Shown: positions 23,887-30,266 of the stretch, one piece after another | How the letters are laid out: the number at the start of each line of letters is the position of its first letter | How positions within the stretch are numbered: the stretch's first letter is position 1 | Assembly (NCBI GenBank): GCA_910577035.1 | Contig: CAJTKW010000046.1 | Span: 1,333 to 31,598 of the forward strand | Origin: an uncultured Acetatifactor sp. | Lineage (GTDB): Bacteria > Bacillota > Clostridia > Lachnospirales > Lachnospiraceae | Length of the DNA: 30,266 nt | Reading direction: 5' to 3' | Program-made: the position numbers and the translations under genes | The notes under the pieces: model-generated | Database searches by the model: none | Seen by the model: only the letters and a program-made list of their open reading frames with translations | What the model was told of the DNA's origin: nothing

Positions 23887-24440
23887 ATGGAAAAAATTCT
23901 TGTAATGGATGAGCATAATTATGCGGATGCGCTGGGAGAAATATACAGAGTTTCCGCCAGGGGAATTATATTTGCGCCGGCCGGCTGTTGATGATTGAAA
24001 ATTCCTTTGGGGAGGTCAAGCTGCCGGGCGGGGGTATTGAGCCCGGGGAGGACGACCGTCAGGCGCTGATCCGAGAGGTGAGGGAGGAAACGGGATATGA
24101 CGTGATTCCCCAGTCCATAAAGCCCTTTGGTGAAATCGAGGAAAAGAGGTTGTCCGTTCAGGAGCCGATGATCTGGCATCAGATCAACCGTTTATACTTT
24201 TGCGATGTCTATCCGGTGCAGGGGGAGTGCGAATATTCCGGGAATGAAAAGAAGTATCAATTCCGCCAGGTGTTTTACACCCTGGAGGAGGCATTGGAAA
24301 AGAATAAGAAAATGCTGGAGAAGGAAGGGCTGCAGGCCTGGAACCAGCGGGAGTATAAGACACTGCTGCTTCTAAAGGAGCATTTAGACGGCTTTGTCCG
24401 GGAATGTGCAGGGAGCAGCTCTGAAGCAGCATGTGATTGA
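23887..24440 (+). pseudogene. Nudix hydrolase gene interrupted by a one-base frameshift
   Basis: From ATG 23887, with GGAAGTGGGG upstream, the frame reads MEKILVMDEHNYAD and so on to RGIIFAPAG, then ends at TGA near 23986. The next frame continues at once with LLMIENSFGEVKLPGGGIEPGED and the complete Nudix box G-x5-E-x7-REVREETGY. Nudix proteins normally read through this point, where RGIIF...LLMIE are adjacent strands, so one base is missing around 23975-23985. The full product would be about 185 residues, hydrolysing a nucleoside diphosphate derivative. A shorter product from ATG 23988 would lack the first strand. There is no homopolymer or slippery heptamer at the site, so a mutation or sequence error is more likely than programmed shifting. 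Confidence 0.75.
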
Positions 24441-24465
24441 TTGTTTATGAAATATGGAGGGTAAT

Positions 24466-25839
24466 ATGAGATATGATGTCATTATCGTAGGGGCAGGGCC
24501 GGGAGGAATCTTTACGGCTTATGAGCTGACAAAGCGGAATCCGGGACTGAAGGTGGGAGTGTTTGAGGCGGGGCATTCCCTGGAAAAGCGCCATTGCCCC
24601 ATAGACGGGGAAAAGGTGAAAAGCTGCATCGGCTGTAAATCCTGCTCCATTATGAGCGGTTTCGGCGGGGCGGGGGCCTTTTCCGACGGAAAATACAATA
24701 TCACCAATGATTTCGGCGGAACCCTTTATGAATATATCGGCAAGAAGGAAGCCATCGAGCTGATGAAATATGTGGACGGCATCAACATGGAGTACGGCGG
24801 GGAAGGGACGAAAATGTATTCCACCGCGGGAACCCATTTTAAGAAGCTGTGCCTGCAGAATAAGCTCAATCTGCTGGATGCCTCCGTGCGGCATCTGGGT
24901 ACGGACATTAACTTTGTGGTGCTTCAGAATCTGTATGCCGGACTGAAAGGGAAGGCAGATTTTTACTTTGACACGCCGGTGGACAGGATCGAGCTGACAG
25001 AGGGAGGATACCGGGTGAGCTGCGGCGGGGAGGCCTATGACTGCGAAAAGTGTGTGGTTTCCGTGGGGCGCAGCGGCAGCAAATGGATGGAGAAGGTGTG
25101 CAGGGAATTGGAAATACCCACGAAGTCGAACAGGGTGGACTTGGGGGTACGGGTGGAGCTGCCGGCGGTGATCTTTTCCCATCTGACGGACGAGCTGTAT
25201 GAGAGTAAGATCGTGTACCGCACGGAGAAATTTGAGGATAATGTGCGGACCTTCTGTATGAATCCCTATGGCATCGTGGTGAACGAGAATACCAACGGTA
25301 TTGTCACCGTCAACGGCCACAGCTATGAGGATGTGGAGAAACGGACGGAGAATACCAATTTTGCCCTGCTGGTGGCAAAGCATTTCTCGGAGCCTTTTAA
25401 GGACAGCAACGGTTACGGCGAAAGCATTGCCAGACTTTCCAACATGCTGGGGGGAGGCGTCATCGTGCAGAGGTTCGGAGACCTGGTGAGGGGGCGGCGC
25501 AGCAATGTGAAGCGCATTGAGGAGGGACTGGTGCAGCCCACCCTGGCAGCCACACCGGGAGATTTAAGCCTGGTGCTGCCCAAGCGGATCCTGGACGGCA
25601 TCATTGAGATGATTTATGCCCTGGACAAGATTGCCCCCGGCACGGCTAACGACGATACCCTGCTGTATGGGGTGGAGGTGAAGTTCTATAACATGGAGGT
25701 GGAGATCGACGGAAATCTGGAGAGCTGCCATAAGGGGCTTTACATTATCGGGGACGGCAGCGGAGTGACCCATTCCCTGTCCCACGCTTCCGCCAGCGGC
25801 GTGTATGTGGCCAGAAGGATTGCGGGAGAAGAAGCCTGA
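24466..25839 (+). CDS. NAD(P)/FAD-dependent oxidoreductase
   Basis: A 457-residue flavoprotein. The N-terminal dinucleotide fold is YDVIIVGAGPGGIFTAYEL with the acidic GVFEAGHSLE at the second strand. A cysteine cluster follows (HCPIDGEKVKSCIGCKSC, four cysteines at about 43-62), which could be redox-active or hold a metal. GRSGSKWMEKV and the C-terminal GLYIIGDGSGVTHSLSHASASGVYVARRI complete FAD binding. This is the family of long uncharacterised FAD proteins with a BaiN/HI0933-like C-terminal end; substrate unknown. ATG 24466 follows GGAGG with 5 nt spacing; ATG 24454 overlaps that site. It lies 25 nt after the Nudix gene and may be cotranscribed with it. Confidence 0.85.
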   Translation: MRYDVIIVGAGPGGIFTAYELTKRNPGLKVGVFEAGHSLEKRHCPIDGEKVKSCIGCKSCSIMSGFGGAGAFSDGKYNITNDFGGTLYEYIGKKEAIELMKYVDGINMEYGGEGTKMYSTAGTHFKKLCLQNKLNLLDASVRHLGTDINFVVLQNLYAGLKGKADFYFDTPVDRIELTEGGYRVSCGGEAYDCEKCVVSVGRSGSKWMEKVCRELEIPTKSNRVDLGVRVELPAVIFSHLTDELYESKIVYRTEKFEDNVRTFCMNPYGIVVNENTNGIVTVNGHSYEDVEKRTENTNFALLVAKHFSEPFKDSNGYGESIARLSNMLGGGVIVQRFGDLVRGRRSNVKRIEEGLVQPTLAATPGDLSLVLPKRILDGIIEMIYALDKIAPGTANDDTLLYGVEVKFYNMEVEIDGNLESCHKGLYIIGDGSGVTHSLSHASASGVYVARRIAGEEA

Positions 25840-25872
25840 GGGGTATAGACGACATACCGGAGGAGGAAGCTT

Positions 25873-26418
25873 ATGCGTACAGAGGACATTATTTTGACGG
25901 TGAAGGGCGGGGAGCTCGCGCTGCGCAATCCCCGGGAGGAGGACGCCCGGATGCTGCTGGATTGTCTGAGGACTATCTGCGGGGAGACCCGGTATCTTTT
26001 GAAGGAGCCGGAGGAAATCACCATGACCCTGGAGGAGGAAGAGACATTTATCCGCAAACAGAACGATTCCGGGAACAGTGTGATGCTGCTGGGGTTTCTG
26101 GACGGGAGATATGTGGGGAACTGCTCCCTTATGGGAAACGGCCCGCTCAGATACCGGCACCGGGTCAGCATGGGGATTGCGCTTTATCAGGAATTTACGG
26201 GGCTTGGCATAGGCAGGGCCATGATCGGGGCTCTGCTTGGGATCGCGAAAGAGAAGGGTTTTGAGCAGGTGGAGCTGGAGGTGGTAAAAGGGAATGAGCG
26301 GGCCGTCCGCCTGTATCAGGATATGGGCTTTGAGATCTGCGGCACCCTCCCCAACAATATGAAATATAAGGACGGCAGTTATGCGGATGCTTACTGGATG
26401 GTCAAGCGGCTGACATAA
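25873..26418 (+). CDS. GNAT-family N-acetyltransferase (RimJ/RimL-like)
   Basis: A 181-residue acetyltransferase. LALRNPREEDARMLLDCL is the usual N-terminal start of the RimJ/RimL group, YQEFTGLGIGRAMIGALLG is the acetyl-CoA pyrophosphate loop, and VKGNERAVRLYQDMGFEICG is the conserved C-terminal motif with the catalytic tyrosine region. Substrate may be an amine or a protein N-terminus and cannot be read. GGAGGAAG lies 4 nt before ATG 25873. It follows the oxidoreductase by 33 nt and ends before a strong terminator. Confidence 0.9.
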   Translation: MRTEDIILTVKGGELALRNPREEDARMLLDCLRTICGETRYLLKEPEEITMTLEEEETFIRKQNDSGNSVMLLGFLDGRYVGNCSLMGNGPLRYRHRVSMGIALYQEFTGLGIGRAMIGALLGIAKEKGFEQVELEVVKGNERAVRLYQDMGFEICGTLPNNMKYKDGSYADAYWMVKRLT

Positions 26419-26490
26419 GCGGTCGGCGCAAAAAGTGCTTGAAATTGAGGACACGCTGCATTCTGCGTCACCTGCGGAAGCAAATTATAA

Positions 26491-26555
26491 TGAAGCCGTC
26501 TGGGGCAGACCCTGTCATGATCGGAAAACCGGCCGGCTTCAGGGCTTTGTTTTTT
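26491..26555 (+). terminator. Terminator between the acetyltransferase and the convergent protease gene
   Basis: TGAAGCCG (26491-26498) and CGGCTTCA (26534-26541) are perfect complements and are followed by GGGCTTTG and a run of six T (26550-26555). The loop is long (35 nt) and contains a smaller CCGG pairing. The right arm covers the stop codon of the minus-strand gene. Confidence 0.65.
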
Positions 26556-27255
26556 CCCAAATATAGAGTGCATAGCTGACTGAGACAAAACACAGGAAGA
26601 CACATGCGGCCAGATAAGTCTGCATCGTCATCGCGGACTTATTTGCAAAAGCGCTTAAGCTGTTGATAACGCCGTGGGTAATGATGCAGGGCCAGAGGCT
26701 TTTTCCTCTGTAAAAAAGCACGGTAAACAGGAAACCGATGGCAGCTGCATAGCAGATCTGCATCAGGGTTTCCGGAATATCTCTTCCATTCAGCAGATTT
26801 ACGATATGGCCAAAGCCAAAGGTAATGCTGGAAATTATAATGGCCTGCCTGACGTTGGTCCGGCAGATTGCCCGAAACAGGAACCCTCTGAAAATAATTT
26901 CCTCCAGAAAGCCCACACAAAGCATACATATCACATGCAGAACCGATTCCCAGGGAGTCAGGTTTACTTGCAGGCCGCCCCAGAGATTGGTGGATGCCAG
27001 GAGTACAAGGGGGATAAAATACAGGTATTTCCCCGGGACACCTTCAAAGGGGCAAAGACCGTATTCTTTTTTCAGGCCGTATCTGTTCAGCCATAGATAC
27101 AGGATCAGGGTCAGGGCAATACAGGCCGGCGCGGTCAGGAGCCTTTCAACCCCCAGGCTTTTCGAAAAATTGTCGGCGGCGCTTATCAGCACCACATAGA
27201 TACCGATCCACAGCAGGGCAAAGGATAGTTCGTTTTTATCGTACAGTTTCTTCAT
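26539..27255 (-). CDS. CPBP-family intramembrane glutamic endopeptidase
   Basis: A 238-residue membrane protein with about seven hydrophobic helices. The CPBP/Abi motifs are complete: GFLEEIIFRGF (E118, E119, R123), FGFGHIVN (H150) and THGVINS (H194), so it should be an active intramembrane protease like Rce1/MroQ. In Firmicutes such proteins process peptide pheromones or give bacteriocin immunity; no peptide gene is adjacent here. Its ATG overlaps the stop of the TetR regulator by 4 nt, so the two are cotranslated and regulated together. Confidence 0.92.
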   Translation of the reverse strand: MKKLYDKNELSFALLWIGIYVVLISAADNFSKSLGVERLLTAPACIALTLILYLWLNRYGLKKEYGLCPFEGVPGKYLYFIPLVLLASTNLWGGLQVNLTPWESVLHVICMLCVGFLEEIIFRGFLFRAICRTNVRQAIIISSITFGFGHIVNLLNGRDIPETLMQICYAAAIGFLFTVLFYRGKSLWPCIITHGVINSLSAFANKSAMTMQTYLAACVFLCFVSVSYALYIWEKTKP

Positions 27256-27872
27256 GTTTCCTCACATTCCTCCGGGCAGGAAGGTGTCTGGGCATCCTTC
27301 TCCGGCATTTCGACTTTTGACTTTGTGACAAGGCTGGAATAAACCTTCGTTAATGCCCTGATGATATGGTCTTCCTCACAGGCCATTTCATTATTGGCAA
27401 ACAGGCTGGCGTATCCGTGAACAAAAATAAAAAGGTTTGTAAAGATTTCTGCGGCTTCCCCGGCTGTCACTCCTGCCTCCTGCCGCAAAACCTGAATAAC
27501 GGGCATTATACCTTCCGAATGGACCAAATCTGCCAGGCTGTCTCCCGAAAACTCATTGGATTGGAACAACAAGCGGAATAAATGACCTTCTTCAACCGCG
27601 AAACGGATATAATTCATGCCCATGTTCAGCAGGGGATCCCCGTAGTCATGGTCCGTATTCATCAGCCGGCAGGAATGATATTCGTCTGCCCGTTCATAAA
27701 CTGCCGCCTTGATGTCGGCAACCGATGCGAAGTAATACAGAATCGGCTGGGTGGAGCAGTTCAGCTGTTGTGAAATACTGCGGGCTGTTATCTGATCCGC
27801 TCCCTGCGTCCGGGCAATTTGAAAGGCTGCCTCCAGAATCATTTCCCTTGAAATTTTTGCTTTTGGCGGCAT
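27252..27872 (-). CDS. TetR-family transcriptional regulator
   Basis: A 206-residue regulator. The N-terminal helix-turn-helix is ISREMILEAAFQIARTQGADQITARSISQQL, continuing CSTQPILYYFASVADIKAAVY, the standard TetR signature. The ligand-binding half is typical in length and lacks recognisable motifs, and it has an acidic tail with two cysteines. AGGAGG lies 6 nt before ATG 27872. A 14-bp palindrome over its own -10 box indicates self-repression, and the coupled CPBP protease is the evident target. Confidence 0.92.
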   Translation of the reverse strand: MPPKAKISREMILEAAFQIARTQGADQITARSISQQLNCSTQPILYYFASVADIKAAVYERADEYHSCRLMNTDHDYGDPLLNMGMNYIRFAVEEGHLFRLLFQSNEFSGDSLADLVHSEGIMPVIQVLRQEAGVTAGEAAEIFTNLFIFVHGYASLFANNEMACEEDHIIRALTKVYSSLVTKSKVEMPEKDAQTPSCPEECEET

Positions 27873-27895
27873 GTGGCTCCTCCTATATATAATTT

Positions 27896-27933
27896 ATGTT
27901 ATATAACATACACTATATTACGGGCTATGTCAA
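27896..27933 (-). promoter_or_regulatory. Promoter and palindromic operator of the tetR-CPBP operon
   Basis: On the minus strand TTGACA (27928-27933), a 17-nt spacer and TATGTT (27905-27910) form a promoter. ATGTTATATAACAT (27896-27909) is a perfect 14-bp palindrome overlapping the -10 box, fitting a TetR dimer site. Confidence 0.85.
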
Positions 27934-28016
27934 GTGCTTTTCAGAATCCAGCTATACTTTTTCGATGGGACAATATATAATGAGGTCAGCGCGAGGTATG
28001 AAAGGGAGGTGCATTT

Positions 28017-28637
28017 ATGTTACCCACTGTTGAGCAGGCAAAACAAGAATTGGAAACTGCAGCAGAATTAAATCCGGGGCCCTGGATCAGGCATTCCCTG
28101 AATGTGGGAATTGCAGCCCGGAACATAGCACAGAGGGTGTCGGAGCTGGATGAAAATAAAGCGCATGTTTTGGGGATGCTGCATGATATAGGGCGACGAG
28201 TCGGCATAGTCAATATTCCAAAGCATGTATATGAAGGCTATGTTTATGCAATGGAAAAGGGCTGGGAGGAGGTGGCCAGAATTTGTATGACCCATTCCTA
28301 TCCTCTGATGAAGGACGAATTTGATTATGAGCCGGACACGAAAGAGGAAAAGGTTGTAAAGGAATACATACAAAATTGCCGGGCGGATGATTATGACAAG
28401 CTGATTCAGATTTGTGATGCCCTTGCGACGGATTATGGTTTTGTCATTCTGGAAAAAAGATTCGTGGATGTAACACGCAGATACGGAATCATGAAAACCT
28501 ATATTCAGGGATGGGATATTACCTTTCGGAATAAAGAGTATTTCGAGGAGAAAATGGGATGCTCCATTTATGATGTCCTGCCGGGCATTGAGAAGACCAC
28601 ATTGCTGTGGAAGCCTGCTGACAAAAGCGGCACATGA
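28017..28637 (+). CDS. HD-domain phosphohydrolase
   Basis: A 206-residue HD-superfamily hydrolase. The metal ligands are H26 (WIRHSLNVG), H56-D57 (GMLHDIGR), H93 (MTHSYPL) and D134 (QICDALA), in standard order. Short stand-alone HD proteins usually act on nucleotides. GGGAGG lies 6 nt before ATG 28017. TATAAT at about 27976-27981 is a likely -10 box without a clear -35. It is divergent from the tetR operon, with about 145 nt between the start codons. Confidence 0.88.
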   Translation: MLPTVEQAKQELETAAELNPGPWIRHSLNVGIAARNIAQRVSELDENKAHVLGMLHDIGRRVGIVNIPKHVYEGYVYAMEKGWEEVARICMTHSYPLMKDEFDYEPDTKEEKVVKEYIQNCRADDYDKLIQICDALATDYGFVILEKRFVDVTRRYGIMKTYIQGWDITFRNKEYFEEKMGCSIYDVLPGIEKTTLLWKPADKSGT

Positions 28638-28679
28638 AATGCCATTTTCTTTTAGAAAAAGATTTTGGGAGGAAGACAG

Positions 28680-29552
28680 ATGCGTGGAGAAAAGGAAATA
28701 TTTGATTTGATCCTGGGGATCGGGGAGAAGGACGAGCGGATCCGGGGGGCTTATATGAACGGATCCAGGACCAATCCCAATGTGCCCAAAGATATTTTTC
28801 AGGATTATGACGTGGTTTATGTGGTGCGGGAGACTTCAGAGTTTATACAGGACAAGGACTGGATCAGGCAGTTTGGAGAGATCCTGTATATGCAGTTGCC
28901 TGACGAATTTCCGGGGGAGGGGACGGACATCTCCAAAAGCTACGGCTGGCTGGTGCAGTTTGCGGACGGGGTCAGGATCGACCTGCATGTGGAGACGGTG
29001 GAGAAGAACCTGGAGGATGGCTTTGACGATAGCCTGACGGTGATTCTGTTGGACAAGGACAAACGATTTCCCAAGCTGCCGGAATCCAATGACACCGGTT
29101 ATCATGTCAGAAGGCCGGATCAAAAGGAATACGCCTGCGCGTGCAACGAGTTCTGGTGGTGCCTGAATAATGTGGCAAAGGGGATGTGGCGGGGCGAGAT
29201 GCCCTATGTCCAGGATATGGTGAATTTTCATGTACGCAAGCAGCTGGAGAAGATGCTTGCGTGGAAGGTGGGAATCCTCACAGGCTTCTCGGTCAGTATA
29301 GGAAAGTCGGGAAAATATATGTATCGGTGGCTGGAGAAGGGGGAATGGGAGACATACCTGTCCACATGGTTTTCTTCAGATCCGGAGGAGGCCTGGGAGG
29401 CTGTATTCAGGATGTGTGATTTGTTCCGGCAGACCGCGGAGTACGTGGGCAGGGAGCTTGGGTACGAATATAATGAGACGGAAGGGAAGAACAGCCTGAG
29501 TTTCCTGGAGCATGTCAGGGTACTGCCGGGGGACGCATCCGCAGTATTCTAA
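28680..29552 (+). CDS. ANT(6)-like nucleotidyltransferase (aminoglycoside 6-adenylyltransferase family)
   Basis: A 290-residue protein. The nucleotidyltransferase site is MNGSRTNPNVPKDIFQDYDVVYVV, with GSR at 28-30 and the metal-binding aspartates D42 and D44. RIDLHVE later gives the third carboxylate. The family signature NEFWWCLNNVAKGMWRGEMPY matches AadE/AadK-type enzymes, which adenylate streptomycin. Chromosomal relatives are widespread in Clostridia, so it may be a housekeeping or weak resistance form; base use matches the neighbours and no mobile element adjoins it. ATG 28680 follows GGGAGG with suitable spacing; a TTG at 28665 overlaps that site. Confidence 0.9.
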   Translation: MRGEKEIFDLILGIGEKDERIRGAYMNGSRTNPNVPKDIFQDYDVVYVVRETSEFIQDKDWIRQFGEILYMQLPDEFPGEGTDISKSYGWLVQFADGVRIDLHVETVEKNLEDGFDDSLTVILLDKDKRFPKLPESNDTGYHVRRPDQKEYACACNEFWWCLNNVAKGMWRGEMPYVQDMVNFHVRKQLEKMLAWKVGILTGFSVSIGKSGKYMYRWLEKGEWETYLSTWFSSDPEEAWEAVFRMCDLFRQTAEYVGRELGYEYNETEGKNSLSFLEHVRVLPGDASAVF

Positions 29553-29690
29553 GGAAGCGCTGATGAAATCAACGCGTCCTCAGAGCCTCCGGCGGATACG
29601 CACGGATTTGCAGGGGTTATGCTGCTTTGCAACGCAGAATTCCAGAGCCGACAAGCTGGCTTGCGGGAAACGCTTTCATCAGCGTTTCCC
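29553..29690. repeat. Nested inverted repeats between the ANT(6)-like gene and purC
   Basis: A 10-bp perfect hairpin, GGGAAACGCT-ttcatc-AGCGTTTCCC (29665-29690), shares its sequence with an upstream arm at 29553-29568, which pairs with 29674-29689 over 15 of 16 positions across a 105-nt loop. Two alternative folds are thus possible. No T-run follows. The first arm begins right at the previous stop codon. Confidence 0.65.
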
Positions 29691-29905
29691 TGAATTATTC
29701 CCGGGGCAGGGGAGGGCGTCACGGGTCTGGCGGCAGGAGGCGTTCTGGGGCGGCAGAGAAAACATAAAATAGCTTGCTTTTTTTCCCGGAATACAATACA
29801 CTCTAAGGGTAACCCGTTATAAGATTACTGCGCGGCAGCTTTTCGGCGGGGCACGGTTTCAGGGCAGTTTCCGGAGACAGGCTGCGGCGGAATGAGAGGA
29901 TAATG
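29691..29905 (+). other. Upstream region of purC without a supported gene
   Basis: GC-rich, with a T-run (TTTTTT, about 29779-29785) and a TACAAT (about 29792-29797) that could be a -10 box, although no -35 box is well placed. No purine or ZTP riboswitch core was recognised. GAGAGGAT before ATG 29906 is the ribosome binding site. Confidence 0.4.
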
Positions 29906-30266
29906 ATGAGTATTCAGGATTTTAAGCCCGTCAAGGAGGGCAAGGTACGCGAGATTTACGATAATGGTGACAGCCTGATTATGGTTGCAACAGACAGGAT
30001 CAGTTGTTTTGACGTGATCCTGAGCAATCAGGTGGACAAGAAGGGGACGGTTCTGACCCAGATGTCGAAATTCTGGTTTGACATGACGGAGGATATTCTT
30101 CCTAACCATATGATTTCAACGGATGTGAAGGATATGCCGGAATTTTTCAGGCAGGAACGGTTTGACGGCAACAGCATGTTGTGTAAAAAGCTGACCATGA
30201 TTCCCGTGGAGTGCATTGTGCGGGGATATATTACGGGAAGCGGCTGGGCAAGCTACCAGAAGGACG
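29906..30266 (+). CDS. purC: Phosphoribosylaminoimidazole-succinocarboxamide synthase (SAICAR synthetase), 3' end outside window
   Basis: The first 120 codons of PurC, which joins aspartate to CAIR with ATP in purine synthesis. It starts MSIQDFKPVKEGKVREIYDNG, with the KVREIY nucleotide-binding strand, then ATDRISCFDVILS, and ends with VECIVRGYITGSGWASYQ, the conserved substrate-binding segment. The whole protein is normally 230-290 residues, so about half is missing only because the window ends. AGGAT precedes ATG 29906, and ATG 29903 immediately before is in another frame. Confidence 0.95.
   Translation, partial: MSIQDFKPVKEGKVREIYDNGDSLIMVATDRISCFDVILSNQVDKKGTVLTQMSKFWFDMTEDILPNHMISTDVKDMPEFFRQERFDGNSMLCKKLTMIPVECIVRGYITGSGWASYQKD

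Noticed and set aside
23970..23990. Programmed frameshifting in the Nudix gene
   Set aside because: No slippery heptamer or homopolymer occurs at the shift, so mutation or sequence error is preferred.
24445..26454. Long minus-strand frames opposite the oxidoreductase and acetyltransferase
   Set aside because: They mirror well-supported genes on the plus strand and have no ribosome binding sites or domains.

Overview
This window looks like chromosome from a moderately GC-rich Firmicute of the Clostridia, most likely Lachnospiraceae. The reasons are strong AGGAGG-type ribosome binding sites, TTGACA/TATAAT-type promoters with 17-nt spacers, a HemZ tail, LytTR/GHKL signalling, a CD3324-type small regulator and several ABC exporters of clostridial type. 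Species cannot be read from the sequence.

Layout. 1-965 is the end of an integrative element: the catalytic part of a tyrosine recombinase, a cluster of TCCAACA repeats, then the last 55 codons of hemZ, so the element sits inside the 3' end of hemZ. 1171-4346 holds a GH29 alpha-L-fucosidase, a SpoU-type RNA methyltransferase, a CD3324-like DNA-binding protein, an 18-codon ORF next to a hairpin, and an ArsC/Spx-like protein. 4461-10824 opens with a promoter carrying a dyad, a 28-codon ORF, a strong terminator and a cluster of GTGCGCA inverted repeats. These precede an ABC exporter - DUF1854 - ABC exporter operon that ends with a P-loop kinase-like gene. Both exporters have an extra N-terminal soluble domain ending in a zinc ribbon. 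10849-13113 is a second unit: a DUF1538 membrane protein with two internal repeats, overlapping by 4 nt a double-domain PII-like protein.

13118-15588 is an AT-richer block: a kinase-GNAT fusion and a MazEF-type toxin-antitoxin pair with palindromes in its promoter, followed by tRNA-Val(CAC) on the minus strand. 16122-19258 encodes a metallophosphoesterase fused to a ProX-type prolyl-tRNA deacylase domain. It is tightly linked to a LytTR response regulator and a short GHKL kinase without any membrane segment. After a terminator and a large imperfect hairpin come two adjacent ABC exporter half-genes (19425-23234), a probable heterodimer.

23235-26418 has an unrecognised 130-aa protein behind a hairpin-rich leader, a Nudix hydrolase broken by a one-base frameshift, an FAD-dependent oxidoreductase with a cysteine cluster, and a GNAT acetyltransferase. 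26539-27872 (minus) is a TetR-CPBP protease pair with a 14-bp palindrome over its -10 box. An HD-domain hydrolase and an ANT(6)-like nucleotidyltransferase follow, then a repeat-bearing intergenic region, and purC runs off the right edge.

For an undescribed system, the best candidates are the twin zinc-ribbon exporter/DUF1854 operon with its small-ORF/terminator leader, and the phosphoesterase-tRNA deacylase fusion linked to a soluble two-component pair. The kinase-GNAT fusion beside MazEF is a further candidate.
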